DNA of 64,000 nt from Culex pipiens pallens (GCF_016801865.2 NC_068937.1:118455225-118519224), one strand, 5' to 3'; positions 1-11,404 are shown, numbered from the stretch's first letter. The notes: a model not told the origin generated them from the sequence alone. A program made the numbers and translations.

Positions 1-365
1 AAAGCCATTGCTTCTATAACTAGGGGTTACTAGGGAGAATGAGGATAGGATAGCTTTAATCTAAAATTTCAGAACTATTTTGAGTTCCTTATTATAATTA
101 AATTTATTGATATTTCTTATTCATAACAAATCAATAGAAATTTCACATTTTATTTTATAGTACGACCAAAATTATTTTTAAAGTTGTGTTAAAACTGTAT
201 TTTATTTCGTTGTATATAAGATTAAATATATTTTGAAACTCCAAAAAAAGAATTATAAAAACCTTGATAAAAATGTGCAAAGTGATTTTTAATCGCTTTT
301 CTATATGATTGTAAGGTAATTACATTTTGACACAAGAATGTTGTTATAAAGTAATGTCTAGTTAA
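1..365. other. AT-rich non-coding DNA
   Basis: No gene, repeat unit or structured element is recognised here. The stretch is AT-rich and ends at the TTAA target site of the adjacent MITE. Confidence 0.5.
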
Positions 366-523
366 GGGACCATCCATAAACCACGTGGACACTTTTTTGG
401 AAATCTCGAACCCCCCCCCCCTTCGTGGACAATTGTGCATACAAAAAAAACTTTTTTGTATGGAGCATGGACAACCGCCATACCCCCCCCCCCCAAAGTG
501 TCCACGTGGTTTATGGTGGTCCC
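366..523. mobile_element. TTAA-flanked foldback MITE (158 bp)
   Basis: The ends are inverted: the left end reads GGGACCATCCATAAACCACG and the right end is its reverse complement apart from one missing base. Both ends are bordered by TTAA (362-365 and 524-527), so the target duplication is TTAA. Two poly-C tracts and a short palindrome fill the middle. TTAA duplications are typical of piggyBac-type and Wuneng-like mosquito MITEs. It is non-coding; the short open frames across the poly-C tracts are not genes. Confidence 0.8.
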
Positions 524-768
524 TTAAGTATTTTAGCGTAAAATTTAAAAAAAAATCATATAAATAAAGGCTTTGGGTTTTAGATGGCTGTGTTTAAAGA
601 AGTAAATTGTTATTTAAAGTAATCAAATGTGAATAACTGCAGAATTTATTGTGCTGCATTATTTTTGACATAAATCAAGACTTATTTTTTTTAAAATTGC
701 CGATTTATAAATTAACTTGTTTGCGTAAATCCGTATTTTTCAATTATTTAATATTTTTTAAGGGATAA

Positions 769-1231
769 GGCTGGTACAAATATTTTTTAAAGTTTTTGTC
801 ACCCCCCCCCCTTCAAAATTGGCCCGAAAAATCAGGGGGCAAAAAAAATATTTTTACAATAAACTTCAAAATTTCAATGAAAATTCAAGTGCAACCAGCT
901 GAAATCAATTTAAAATACATTCTCCTGCGTTTGAAAACATTTTTAGCATGTTTGGGTTTATTAAAAAATCTAAAGATTTTTTGAAAATTTCCGATGCAAA
1001 TTTTTTTTTCGATGCAATTTTTGTTTTTGTCAGATCTTAGATTTTTTGAAAACTAATTATTGCAAAACAACTGAACTTGTGTAAAATACATTCTAAAACA
1101 CTTTTTTCATTTAAATGTGAAGACTATGGCTTGTTATTTAAATTTCTATTTTTTTATTTTTTTGCCCCCCCCCCCCCTTGACCTCGGCCAGGGCCAAGGG
1201 ACAAAAACTTTTTTAAATATTTGCATCGGCC
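769..1231. mobile_element. Candidate TIR element with poly-C tracts, TAA flanks
   Basis: The left end GGCTGGTACAAATATTT and the inverted right end GGCCGATGCAAATATTT match at most positions, and both are flanked by TAA. A 3-bp TAA duplication and a GG-initial terminus would fit a PIF/Harbinger-type non-autonomous element. Matching poly-C/poly-G-like tracts sit just inside each end. The interior is AT-rich and non-coding. The TIR mismatches make the exact borders uncertain. Confidence 0.5.
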
Positions 1232-1329
1232 TAAAAAACCACAATAAAAATTATTACTTCAGTTTTTAACGTAAAACTAAATTTGCAATCGAATGTACTT
1301 TACAGATTTTTTGATAAAGGGCACCGTTT

Positions 1330-2155
1330 CCAAGATATCGTCACTGTCGTGCTATCTTGTCGTACGTTCATTTTGGACCAAATTGAGTTAAGAACGCCAT
1401 TTTGTGTAGCTCATAATGCCTCACCTTTTTGACCTTCACAGACCCCTAAAATTCAATTTCAATTTTGAGATTTTCAAAGAAAAAAAAATCAAATCAAATT
1501 ATTCGCTTAACAGCATTGCCTTGGCGTTCTCGATTGCGAGATTCCTACTCGAAACTAAGTGTCCGAAGGCTTGATTGTTGAGGCAATTGCAAATCTCTTT
1601 TTACACCTTAGCTTCTATCCACCTCGGGATTCGAACTGACGACCTTTTGGATTGTGAGTCCAACTGCCTACCAGCGACTCCACCGACGACCTAACCCTCT
1701 AGGTTAGACCGGGCCAACATTTACTTCCCCGTCTGCCGGAAGTCGTGGTCAGACAAATCTCGTCTCGCCAAAACCAAAAACCAAAAAAGCTTCGTGCATT
1801 TTAATCACTTTTCTTATGAAAGAAGTTTCAATCTTGTCGTGCTATTTTGACACACTTTGATAATTGATTAAAGTGTGACAATTGACCAAAGGGATTTCAG
1901 GCCAAAACGCGTTTGACACATGTACATGCCCGACTACCATAAGCATTTGTAATTATAACTCGGGCTTTCAGCAACCAAATTAAAAAAAAAAATCGGCACA
2001 ATGTACAGAATAGTAAACCAACTAAAACGTGTTTGTTATGTTTACATTCCGGGCTCTGGTTTTTGTTTATTCAAGGACAAACATTAAATCACGTTTTTCT
2101 CGGAACGTCAAAAAGCTACATGCGACAAGATAGCACGACAGCGGCGTTATAGCCA
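1330..2155 (-). repeat. Dispersed repeat family A, copy 1 (SINE-interrupted)
   Basis: The element carries inverted CTGTCGTGCTATCTTGTCG sequences at 1,344 and ending at 2,141, plus a further related motif at 1,833. Read in reverse complement it aligns with the copy at 3,762-4,560, including shared tracts such as AAAATGGCGTTCTTAAC and CCGAGAAAAACG. A SINE (1,483-1,790) interrupts it. It is non-coding and the superfamily is not recognised. Confidence 0.6.
1483..1790 (-). mobile_element. tRNA-derived SINE, minus strand, partial
   Basis: In reverse complement the sequence contains a Pol III B-box-like GTTCGAATCCCG, a Leu/Ser-type anticodon-arm-like segment, and a 3' tail that ends in TTTGATTTGATT followed by poly-T. 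It shares long segments with the full-length SINE at 60,433-60,836 and with the copies at 7,545-8,035 and 10,283-10,440. The 5' tRNA-like monomer is incomplete. The element belongs to the dimeric tRNA SINE type known as Twin in Culex; the family name is from memory. Confidence 0.75.
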
Positions 2156-2204
2156 AGTATAATTTAAACTGAAAAATTCTCGTTTTTTTATTTGTTTTTT
2201 TTAG

Positions 2205-2341
2205 GGAGGAATGTCAGGAATATTTTTTGACATGGATTCACCCAAAAATGCAGTGTTTTGTGGGTTTCATCTAAATGAAATTACGAGGCATTTGTATTCT
2301 GCGAAGTGTCCAATCTTCTCAAACAACATCAAGCTACCCAG
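2205..2341 (+). CDS. Candidate internal coding exon, function unknown
   Basis: A pyrimidine-rich tract ends in TTTTTTAG at 2,204 and a donor GTAATT follows at 2,342. Between them one frame is fully open for 45 codons and the other two contain stops. The peptide begins GGMSGIFFDMDSPKNAVF and includes two cysteines (at about residues 19 and 35). Base composition is richer in GC than the flanks. I do not recognise a domain. The exon would start in phase 0 and leave two bases at its end. No partner exon is identified, and an open run of 45 codons is not rare enough alone to prove coding. It could be part of a longer gene extending off the left edge. Confidence 0.35.
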
Positions 2342-3193
2342 GTAATTAAGAAATAATCATATTAAAAATATTATTCCAACAATGTTCTTATTTCAATTGA
2401 CCAAGAATAAATCTGAACGGATGCAATTACCTCTGCAATTCTGATTACTCATAAAATGTTTTCAATTGCGCAATCATTTCCCATTCAGCATCATTACGAA
2501 AGTTTTGTTGAATGTACTGAAAATCTCACGCCATCATACTTGCCGTCCCGGACAAACACCTCGGGAACCTGCAAATTGGCGGAGATTGAAAACGCAAATT
2601 GAAAGTCCGCCACCCTCAACTCAACAGATGCTCGCAAGAGGTAGGGTTGAACCATACTTCCGCAAACTGCACAGATTGCACTGGTCCCACTAAGAGGGTG
2701 TTAAGGGGGAGTCAAGTGGACAGGTTTAATTCGTGGCACACGTGTGTGTGTGTGTGTGTTAGCCTCAACAACTCACGGACTGTCGTCCACGTAATCGCAC
2801 CTACCTTTCATTGATGCTCCCAAGGAAAGGTAGCGGGTTCAGGTAATCGATAATTGACTGCACAAAACCACACCGTGTGTTCGGGATGTGCGGTATGATT
2901 GCAAGCTCACGGACGTCGTCGGTTCCACGCAAGCTCACCGGTTTTAAAGGTCGTACTTTTTCCGCGGGATGGTTGGTTGGTGTGGCCGGAGGCGACATAA
3001 ATTGGCATTACACGACTTGCTCTGCCTGATCGTAGCCACATGAGTTTGTTATGAAACTGTGGCCTAAAGTAGCGTCCTCCCTATAGCTATTGGAAGGGGG
3101 GGTGAATCGTGGATAACTGGTCTCTTCGAAGTTTTGGAAGGTGTGACACGGAGGGAATCAGACTTTTCTGTTGGACAAGATTTTCTGGGGTTA
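2342..3193. other. Unique non-coding block with (GT)n tract
   Basis: This stretch of mostly single-copy sequence is moderately GC-rich and includes a short GT microsatellite near 2,742-2,758. Short open frames on both strands have no start context, splice context or recognisable domains. Nothing functional can be assigned. Confidence 0.4.
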
Positions 3194-3640
3194 CCCGGGC
3201 AGACGGTAATAACAAAACTCATGCCATTTCAATAACAAATACTGTTAAAATAACAGAAATTGTTATGGAATCTTCTTGAAAAATCCATTTTTGCATAAGG
3301 GTTGAATAACAGTTTATGTTATCATAACAAAATTTGTTATTGGTCTGATATTGGTTGAAAGCCAAAACAAGTTGGGAATAACATTTTGTGTTATGGAAGA
3401 ATAACTCCAACTGTTATTGGGATGATCGGATTAGTTGTTAAAATAACGAAAAATAATAACAAAGATTTGTTCGAAGAATAACTAAAAATGTTATTAATCT
3501 GTTATTACGATAACAATCCGATAACAAAAAAATCATAACAACGAATAAAAAATCCTGTTATAAATAACATAAAATGTTATTGGCCTAGTATTTTCAAATA
3601 ACAGAAAATGTTATTCCCAAGTTATTTCCGTCTGCTCGGG
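3194..3640. mobile_element. TA-flanked MITE rich in AATAAC motifs
   Basis: The left end CCCGGGCAGACGGTAATAAC and the right end (reverse complement CCCGAGCAGACGGAAATAAC) form inverted termini. Both are flanked by TA (3,192-3,193 and 3,641-3,642). The 447-bp interior is built from degenerate repeats of ATAACA and TTGTTAT. A TA duplication fits the Tc1/mariner superfamily. It is non-coding. Confidence 0.8.
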
Positions 3641-3761
3641 TAGTGAAAAAATCTTTATGTAAACTGGAAAGGGATAAGTCTTGTTTTATTTTAATTTGAC
3701 TAAAATTTGCATTTGATTTCATACAATTTTGACAGCTTTGACAGTAATCTTTGGCAAAGTT

Positions 3762-4560
3762 ATAGTTCGACGCCATCGTGCTAACTTGTCGTACGTCGCT
3801 TGTTGACTTTCCGAGAAAAACGCGTTTTAATGTTTGACCTTGAACAATCACAAATGATAGCACGCAATTTAAACAATAACAAACATGCTTTGTTTGGCTG
3901 ACCATTCTGTGCAGTTTCCAGAAGTTTGATTGAATTTGGTTGTCCAAGTCCCTTGTAGCACCAACGGGGTCAAAACTTACGCGAAGTGCCAAGGGGTCAA
4001 AAAAGTTGGAAATGCAACTTCAATCGGCTGTATCTCGGCGAAAACTCAACCGATTTGGATGATTCTTGTTGCATTCGACCCGGAAGAATGTTTTCAAAAC
4101 AGATGCGTCTATCTTAAGTTATAATAAAAAAGGCATTTTCAACCAAGGGTTGTATGAACCGGTGGAGTTCCATTACCAACTTTTTTGACCCCGTTGGGGC
4201 TACAAGTGTTAAAAATTATTACGGTAGTCGAGCTCGTATCTGTGTCAAACGCGTTTTGACCTGAAATCCCTTTGGCCATTTGTCTCACTTACATCAAGGC
4301 TGTGTCAAGGTAGCACGATATGATTGAAATTTCTTTCATATTAAAAGTGACAAAAATGTTTCGGTTTTTATTGAATATCTCAGGATTGAATTCGAATTTT
4401 GGGGATCTGTGAAGGTGAATGTGAGACAGTGTGAGCTGCACAAAATGGCGTTCTTAACCCTTACAGTCCGAACGTCTGATGCGAGATACCGAAAAAACCT
4501 TAAAAATGCTGTATCTTTGGCCTCTTTTGACCAAATAAGTTCATTCACCCCTCAAAAGAA
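3762..4560 (+). repeat. Dispersed repeat family A, copy 2 (MITE-interrupted)
   Basis: This copy is inverted relative to 1,330-2,155. Shared landmarks in the same order are the CGTGCTA-CTTGTCG motif at about 3,778, the CCGAGAAAAACG tract, the AACGCGTTTTGACCTGAAATC tract near 4,250, and AAAATGGCGTTCTTAAC near 4,442. The copy is split by a younger palindromic element at 3,952-4,206. It is non-coding. Confidence 0.6.
3952..4206. mobile_element. Nested palindromic MITE
   Basis: The ends CTTGTAGCACCAACGGGGTC and GACCCCGTTGGGGCTACAAG are inverted repeats with one mismatch. The 255-bp element lies inside repeat family A copy 2, whose sequence continues on both sides, so it inserted later. No clear target duplication is seen. 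It is non-coding. Confidence 0.65.
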
Positions 4561-4785
4561 CCGGACAAATGTCTTTTTTCAGAATCTACAAAGAAATCCG
4601 GAATCGGACACTTCGCCACGGAGATAATCCGGAACCTAGTGGGGTAGGTTTTTGTCCGGGTATGCAACCCAATCTACAAATCATGATTATTATCATAAAT
4701 TCTTCAGAAAAACCATCCCAATTTGCTCCAAGGTCTGTTCTGGACATATAAGGCATATTACTTTGATCCCGGACCTACGGATATG

Positions 4786-5714
4786 AATTGGCCACCCTTC
4801 CGGAACCGACTACACAGGAACGGATGTCGAATTCTTCATCAATTGTAATATGGCTTCCGACATGTCAAACGACACTAATTTTGGCTCAGGAAATCAATCG
4901 TACGTTCTGGTGCCATTTGGCCACCCTGCCACCAACCCGGAATATCCGTGACATGGTTCCAATGGACCAATTTCGGTAATTTCACAAGTACACTTTCCGA
5001 CATGTCAAACAACACTGATTTTTGCTCAGAAACTCAAATTTGACATCTTCATTACGATCTGGTGCCATTTGGCCACCCTGCCACCAACCCGGAATATCCG
5101 TAACATGGTTCCGGTGGACCAATTACGGTAATTTCACAAGTACACTTTCCGACATGTCAAACAAAACTGATTTTTGCTCAGGAACTCAAATTTGAAATCC
5201 TCATTACGATCTGGTGCCATTTGGCCACCCTGCCACCAACCCGGAATATCCGTCACATGGTTCTAATGGACCAATTTCGGTAATTTCACAAGTACACTTT
5301 CCGACATGTCAAACAACACTGATTATTGCTCAGAAACTCAAATTTGACATCTTCATTACGATCTGGTGCCATTTGGCCACCCTGCCACCAACCCGGAATA
5401 TCCGTAACATGGTTCCGGTGGACCAATTACGGTAATTTCACAAGTACACTTTCCGACATGTCAAACAACACTGATTTTTGCTCAGGAACTCAAATTTGAC
5501 ATCCTTATTACGACCTGGTGCCATTTGGCCACCCTGCCACCAACCCGGAATATCCGTGACATGGTTCCGATGGACCAATTTCAGTAATTTCACAAGTACA
5601 CGTTCCGACATGTCAAACAACAATGATTTTTGATCAGGAACTCAAATTTGACATCCTCAGTACCATCTGGTGCCATAAGGTCACCCTGCCACCAACCCGG
5701 ATTATCAATTTGGC
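4786..5714 (+). repeat. 152-bp tandem repeat, about 6 copies
   Basis: The anchor TGCCATTTGGCCACCCTGCC recurs at 4,911, 5,063, 5,214, 5,367 and 5,519, and a degraded form at 5,671, giving spacings of 151-153 bp. Each unit includes ACCAACCCGGAATATCCG and TTTCCGACATGTCAAAC. The first unit is the most diverged. The short open frames inside are by-products of the repeat. The same block type has no second array in this window. Confidence 0.85.
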
Positions 5715-5734
5715 TCAAAGTCGACATACGACAA

Positions 5735-6075
5735 GTTAGCACGAGAGCGACGAGTTGTTGATCACGGCTGCAACAAGGAGCAATGATTTTTTCAGCACGA
5801 GTCTTACATCCAACGAGGTTCACCGAGATTGATAGATACGACGAGTGAGGAAAAAAACAAATTTTGCAACGATTTCCATACAACATTTTTTGCAATCCCG
5901 AAAAACACAATTTGAAAAGAATTATAGGAAAAATGTCCATGCATTGAGTGAATCGCTTGAATAAAAAAAAAATGTTGATAAGTATGACTTTTCCTAGCAA
6001 GTGCTGAAAAGTTCAATTTTTAAGCATCCATTTCAGTGCTGAAAAGTAGAACTTTTCAGCATTTGTTTTGAAAAG
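5735..6075 (+). repeat. Dispersed repeat family C, diverged copy
   Basis: The tract contains TTTTTTCAGCACGAGTC, TCCAACGAGGTTCACCGAG, TCCATACAACATTTTTTGCA and repeated GTGCTGAAAAGT motifs. It follows the same order as the copies at 15,298-15,735 (minus) and 58,511-58,880 (plus). It is more diverged than those two and begins beside a fragment of the GACAAG-TAGCACGA motif of family A. It is non-coding. Confidence 0.6.
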
Positions 6076-6783
6076 GGTTACTATTCGCCTACTGTGATCT
6101 TGAATCAGTTCTCATCTTTTCAATAGAACCCCAATTAAAATGTCAATAAACGTCCTAAGAAGGAGGAATTAATTACAAGCAATTCATAGAATAGAAAACT
6201 GAAAACGTCGTCAGTATACAGAATTCAATTTTATTGGTATTGCTATAAATGCTATGGAATAATCTTAAACAACCATGCGCACACTCTTATTACACATACA
6301 ATGTGTAATAATAACCATGTAAATAAATGTGGGTGTGGATGGTTACTTAAGATGATTTCATACCATTAATATCCGAAATTTACAATAATATTTATTGGCA
6401 AGTAATTCAATAAATTTGAATTCTGGTGAAAGTAGCGTGTTCAGGAAGCCCAAATCTATCATTCCTTGACGCAACTGAAACGTTTACTAACATAAACTCA
6501 AAGAATGTCGAGTCGTGTATCTAAAAATAATAGCAATTTTTTCCCTCAGTGCACCACTTTCAGGCACTAGATCCGCGCTCAACGCGCTGAAAAACGGTTA
6601 TTGAAACGAGATGCAATCTCGTGAGACATTGCATTGACTATGGGCCCGATTAGATCTTCATGTCAGGACGAGAGAGGGGAAGCCACGAGCTGCATAAATT
6701 GGTGTTTCCTGGGCACGGGATCATACAGAAAGGAAAAGTGAATTTCGTAACAGTTCACTTACATTGGCGATGGCCCCTTTAGC
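6076..6783. other. Non-coding, mostly unique
   Basis: No feature is recognised. The first half is AT-rich. The second half, from about 6,420, is more balanced and may be single-copy flanking or intronic sequence. Confidence 0.35.
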
Positions 6784-6909
6784 TTACAAGCCATTTCTTA
6801 AATGAATTTCTTCAGCAAAATCTCCGTAATCAGATGGCTGTTGGCGATAATGATGTTTGGGGTGCGCATGATGATCATAATGATGATGATGAGGTATGTA
6901 GTACACACT
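6784..6909 (-). CDS. Candidate His/Tyr-rich short open frame
   Basis: On the minus strand a 41-codon open frame ends in TAA (6,784-6,786). It reads YYIPHHHHYDHHAHPKHHYR and continues with an acidic stretch ending in HLRNGL. Histidine-rich, tyrosine-containing tails like this occur in insect cuticular and other secreted proteins, which is why it is listed. There is no ATG and no convincing upstream acceptor, and the stretch is a GATGAT-type simple sequence on the other strand, so it may be chance. A gene on this strand (signal-peptide exon at 23,081) lies upstream, but I cannot link them: the phase does not fit at the obvious AG. Confidence 0.18.
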   Translation of the reverse strand, partial: SVYYIPHHHHYDHHAHPKHHYRQQPSDYGDFAEEIHLRNGL

Positions 6910-6912
6910 TTA

Positions 6913-7544
6913 GCCGGTTCGCTGAACACTTCCCGATCCGTGACGGAGCTCCGAGATGTCTTGCCAAGTGATGTAATTTACAAGCCGTGGTTCGAGAAGG
7001 AACCAACAGCGATCGTCACCGACCGGGAGAGGTTCGTAGGGTGTGTGTGATTAGTGGTTAACTCATCGTTGAACCTGGCCTTGGGGGTCTAGGCCAAGAC
7101 AGTGTGTACAGTAGTGCGAGGCCAGGTGAGGAATTAATTATGATAAAGTGGCTCTCGCTGGTGAGGTTGATTAATGTTGATATGTGGTGGCTTAAGGTAA
7201 ACACAGTGAAGGAAAGACGGAAGTTTAGTGTGCCTGGACGAATGGATGCACCCCACGTGACTGCTGTCCACACACACGGGTGGAGAGTTTAGTGAAAGTG
7301 ATCATTAACCATGTGAGGGTGGAAGAGGAAGTGGTCTAGTTAGTCGTTGACGGTGATGATCGCACCGCGGAAGTTAATCAGTTTGATGGATTGGAAAAGC
7401 AACATAAACATTGAAAGAAAATAAAAAATGGACTGTTCATTGCTTGATTTTCTTATGGACAGCTTCGGATAATGGAACTTCAGACAATTGAAACTTTAAA
7501 TAATACAAAAACGAATTTTCTAATAAAAAAATCAAAATCAAAAT
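6913..7544. other. Unique non-coding block
   Basis: The stretch has balanced composition and no recognised repeat. Open frames overlap on both strands without splice or start context. It could be regulatory or intronic, but the sequence gives no positive sign. Confidence 0.35.
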
Positions 7545-8035
7545 ATTCGCTCTACAGCATTGCCTTAGCGTTCTCGATTGCGAGATTCCTACTCGAATCT
7601 AGGTGTACGAAGGCTTGATTGTTGAGGCAATTGCAAACCTCTTTTTACACCTATGCTTCCATCCACTCCGGGATTCGAACTGACGACCTTTGGATTGTTA
7701 GTCCAACTGCCTACAAGCGACTCCACTGCACGGAAAAAAATCAATTCTCGAAATCGTGAATTAAATTCACGAATGCGAGAACCACGAAGGAATATATTCA
7801 CGTTTATGGTGCAAATGCACCATACTCATGAATCAATTCCTTCGTGGTTCTCACATTCGTGAACTTAATTCACGATTACGAGAATTGATTTTTTTCTGTG
7901 TGAGGCAGGACCCAGGGAGACGACTCCTACACCTGGAATGAGCTAACGACCTAACCCTCTAGGTTAGACCGGGGCCAACATTTACTTCCCCGTCCGACGG
8001 AAGGCGTGGTTAGACAAATCTCGTCTCGAAAAAAT
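7545..8035 (-). mobile_element. tRNA-derived SINE, minus strand, split by a MITE
   Basis: Reverse complement shows the same order as the full-length copy at 60,433-60,836: a head fragment, a spacer that includes CATTCCAGGTGTAGGAGTCG, a second tRNA-like module with GTTCGAATCCCGG, and a tail of TTTGATTT type. The element is interrupted at 7,729-7,902 by a palindromic MITE, and SINE sequence resumes on the far side. The MITE is therefore younger. Confidence 0.75.
7729..7902. mobile_element. Palindromic MITE inserted in a SINE
   Basis: The left arm begins CACGGAAAAAAATCAATTCT and the right arm ends in its near-complement (AGAATTGATTTTTTTCTGTG). The arms also share CACGAATG-GAGAACCACGAAGGAAT and its inverse, so the 174 bp fold back almost completely around a centre near 7,820. 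It is non-coding. Confidence 0.75.
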
Positions 8036-10282
8036 GCCTCCGGGACTGTCTGGGATTTTTTAATAATAATTGTCAAATTTTCATGATTAAAAAATTTAAA
8101 ACAGCTAAATTTTCAAAGAATTAAAAAATGTCATTTTTCGATCTATAGATGGCCTAAAAATACGAAACATGCTAAAACTTCAAAAGTGCCCGTTTGATAA
8201 AAATTAATAAAATTACAAACCCCAAAAAATAAAAGGGTCGTACGACTCCACTGTCACGAGCAGGGCTTGCGAAATTTCGACTTTGTTTGTGATAGCTGAC
8301 AGATCACTCCAATTGTCTTCACCACGACAACCTGATTTTTACATTCTGCTTTCGTTCGTTTCACACACAAATGAATGAGTGCTACGCAAAGTCACTCACA
8401 CAATCATTGACTTCCCTCTAGGAGAAAAATCGCTTGGAGAGCGGTAGTTTGACATTCTACCGAGATTCCAATCATCTCTCCAATGATAGCAATCATATGA
8501 TTTCTGTCACCACGCAACATACACTAGGAAGAGAGAGACTAAAACGAGAGAAAGAGAAAGAGCACGTTGTCTCGTTCGGGCGGCTGCTTGAGTGGTGCTC
8601 ATTTTTCGTTCGTTTCGTCTTCGTGTTTACGTTCATCGACCGTCGCCAAGCAATGACGGTCATGATAGGCGTTGTGTGTCAGCGATCAAATATCGTTTTG
8701 GGAAATGATCGCTGACAGAAAGTTCTATCGAATATCGAGCAGTCCCGTTCAGTGATAGATCCCTTTTCAAGCATTGGTCACGAGATATCCAAATCAACCT
8801 CGGATTCGTGATCAGTAAATAAAACTTACTATACAACCAGCTGTAAGAGGCAGAGAATGTCTTTTTGTAATTTTGCAATTTTGATAGCTAAAAAAACAAA
8901 TTAGCAAGGAAATTTTTAATTTGTATTTGCAAGTCTTGAAAGATTTACTTTTAAAAAAATATTCAATGAAATGAACAATTTATCAAATAAATTTACACCT
9001 CGATTGAAAATAAAAACAGTGCCGAGAAAAAACACAACAGAAAACAAAATGCAAAACTCCAATCTGACCCACATTCGGCGAAACATGTTTCCAGCGATCT
9101 AATGTTTCCTATTAGCGTATAATCACTTTCATCCGTGAAAACACCCGAAAAACCAGATTCAAAACAAAACAAACTAATCAATCAATCAGCTCGATTGAAC
9201 GCCAATCATTGCGGACTGCAGCGCGTCTTCTCATCTTTCACTATCCACTTACCACCCCTATCGCATCGCGTTTCGGCTAATCAAATGTGAGTGTGTAAGA
9301 TGATCCGCCAAATCGCTCAATTGGTCGGTCCACTTCCCGCCCATTTCTCAACTTTCTTCCTCTCCCGCTTTTCTCTTCGTTTGCATCAAAGTTGAGCTTG
9401 AAAACGATCTCTCTCTCTCTCTAGCTCGTCTTCTCACTTTTTGTTTCATTCCAACTCTACGTGGAATGCGCATTCCTCTGTTCCTCTTCCTCTTTCATAC
9501 TTTTCACACAATCACACAAAACTATACAAATTGTATAATAGTTTAATCGTTCAATTGGATTGCAATTATGCGAACGCATTAAAACAATCAGCGGTGTGAT
9601 TTAATTTGTTCGTCTGTGTCTGGATGTGTGTGTTTGTGCGCGGTGAGCGTCGTTTTTATTGTTTAACAGTCGTTTTCGCGGCTGTTTTTTTGTGTGTGCT
9701 TCGCATGCAATTCGCTGCTTTTTTTTATTATTCGTTCGTCTTCTTTATTGCATTCTTCGGTGTCCGGCTGGCTGGCCGGGCGCGTGGTTAAGTAATGCAG
9801 GATTGTTTGGGAATCGGCGAAATGTGTAATTGCTTGGCGCCGAGAAAAAAGAAGCCAACGATGAAGAAGAGCCAGACATGCGCTGGAAATAGTCATGATA
9901 ATTGGAGTTTTTCACCTGGTAACCCACTGATCGATTGACAGAGTGAGAGAAACGGTGAGATAATCGTGGTTTGGTGAGAAATAAAACGGAAAATTGATAG
10001 GAATTGGAGCATAAGTTATGAAACATCACAGAGGGTCGGGAGCGAATGACCCATAGGGTTAAAGTTCCCCCAATAAAATCAACAACAACAACAACATCAC
10101 AGAGGGAAAAAAGCGGCAAAAAAATTGTGATTTGTTGGTGGCCGCATCCGGAACAGTTTTGGGAAACATAATAAACTGGCCGTGCGACATATCAAACTTG
10201 TTGGTTTTGAGTGCAGTCACCACTACTTTTAAAAAATGCTGCAATCATCAAATAAAATTGGTCGCATTTTGTTAGCATTGTC
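8036..10282. other. Unique block with promoter-like CT-rich tract
   Basis: The part from about 8,280 to 9,900 is less AT-rich than its surroundings and has no recognised mobile element. At 9,407-9,421 a CTCTCTCT run (GAGA-factor type site in insects) lies within a longer pyrimidine-rich tract, followed by GT-rich sequence and a donor-like GCGGTGAGCG near 9,640. This looks like a promoter or first non-coding exon, but no coding start can be chosen. The open frames here have no recognisable domains. From 9,950 to 10,282 nothing is seen. Confidence 0.3.
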
Positions 10283-10440
10283 GTTAGTTCGAATCCCGGG
10301 GTGGATGGAAGCTAAGGTGTAAAAAGAGGTTTGCAATTGCCTCAACAATCAAGCCTTCGAACACTTAATTTCGAGTAGGAATCTCGCCATCGAGAACCCC
10401 AAGGCAATGCAGTTAAGCGAATAATTTGATTATTTTTTTT
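10283..10440 (+). mobile_element. tRNA-derived SINE, plus strand, 5'-truncated
   Basis: The fragment starts in the B-box-like AGTTCGAATCCCGGGG of the second tRNA-like module and runs through CAATTGCCTCAACAATCAAG and GAGTAGGAATCTCG to the TTTGATTATTTT tail. It matches the 3' half of the SINEs at 1,483-1,790 and 7,545-8,035 in the opposite orientation. It is a 5'-truncated retroposed copy. Confidence 0.75.
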
Positions 10441-11404
10441 TGCAGTATAAATTTAAAAACCTGTTTGTTGAAAATGCTGAATGCAAAAAGCTAACAGATT
10501 TCCCGAACTCAAATGAACGTGCTTGACTGTTAGCTTTGGTTTTAGGAAAATCAAAAATTTTGTTGGTTGAATAAAATTAACAATTGGTTAAATATTTAAA
10601 AGACGAACTTGGGTTTGTTTACGTCTGTCATTAGAAGTCAGAATTCGAACGAGAGCGGTCGATTTGTTGAATTTGTGTTGTTAATTGTGAAGTGAGAGGA
10701 TGTAAAAGGTGAAAATTACACTATTTAGCTAATGTTGAAGTGGAAAATCAAAGTGTTGCAACTGGGGAGGTGGAATTGGTGAGTAGGTTTGTTGATGATT
10801 TCTTTGCAGGTGATAAACTATGAAGAGCAAGAGGACGACCTTCGCCATAAAGACCTCTAATGCGAGTGAGTTTAACACGATATAAGAATGTTTGATGGAA
10901 AGAGAGGGCAGTAGAAGGGAGATGCGGGCCAACTCTTAACGGATAGAGCAGCCCGGACAAATTTAACAAAATGTTGGTTAATCCAAGTAAGTATGGGTTT
11001 ATTTTTGCACAATAATTTATCTTATGTGATTCTTATTAGAAAACCTAATCATTAAAAAGCTTCGTGCTTACGACGATAAAATATTAATGAACCACTTTTT
11101 TTCAGAACCATCAATTATTAAATACATTGAAATGCGTACACATGACAAAATAAAGAATAGAAATTAAGTAAAATATCAAAAAATAAAAATATATAAAATA
11201 TATAAAAGAAGATAATTATTATCTTGAAAGTATTGTTGCAATTCGACTGCTCAATAAACTGGTAATTTAAACTCAAAATATTTTTTTCAGAAATTGGAGT
11301 ACGATGAATAAATTAAATCAAATGCGTTCTTTTTGTCAGTTTATAGCCGAAATTAAAAATTTTGTATTAAATTACTAATAAATTTCTCATGTGTCTATTT
11401 GCAG
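10441..11404. other. Intergenic or intronic, possible first exon
   Basis: Three good donors occur on the plus strand: GTGAGTAGG at about 10,780, GTGAGTTT at about 10,867 and GTAAGTATG at about 10,987. Short ATG-started frames precede the second and third donors (MKSKRTTFAIKTSNA and MLVNP). None joins in phase with the exon candidate at 11,405. The stretch near 10,950 also resembles the end of an AATT/TTAAC-rich repeat that may extend to about 12,080, so mobile DNA is an alternative. Confidence 0.25.

Noticed and set aside
405..500. Poly-C tracts as sequencing errors
   Set aside because: Similar tracts occur in several elements (800, 1,166) at symmetrical places, so they are part of the elements.
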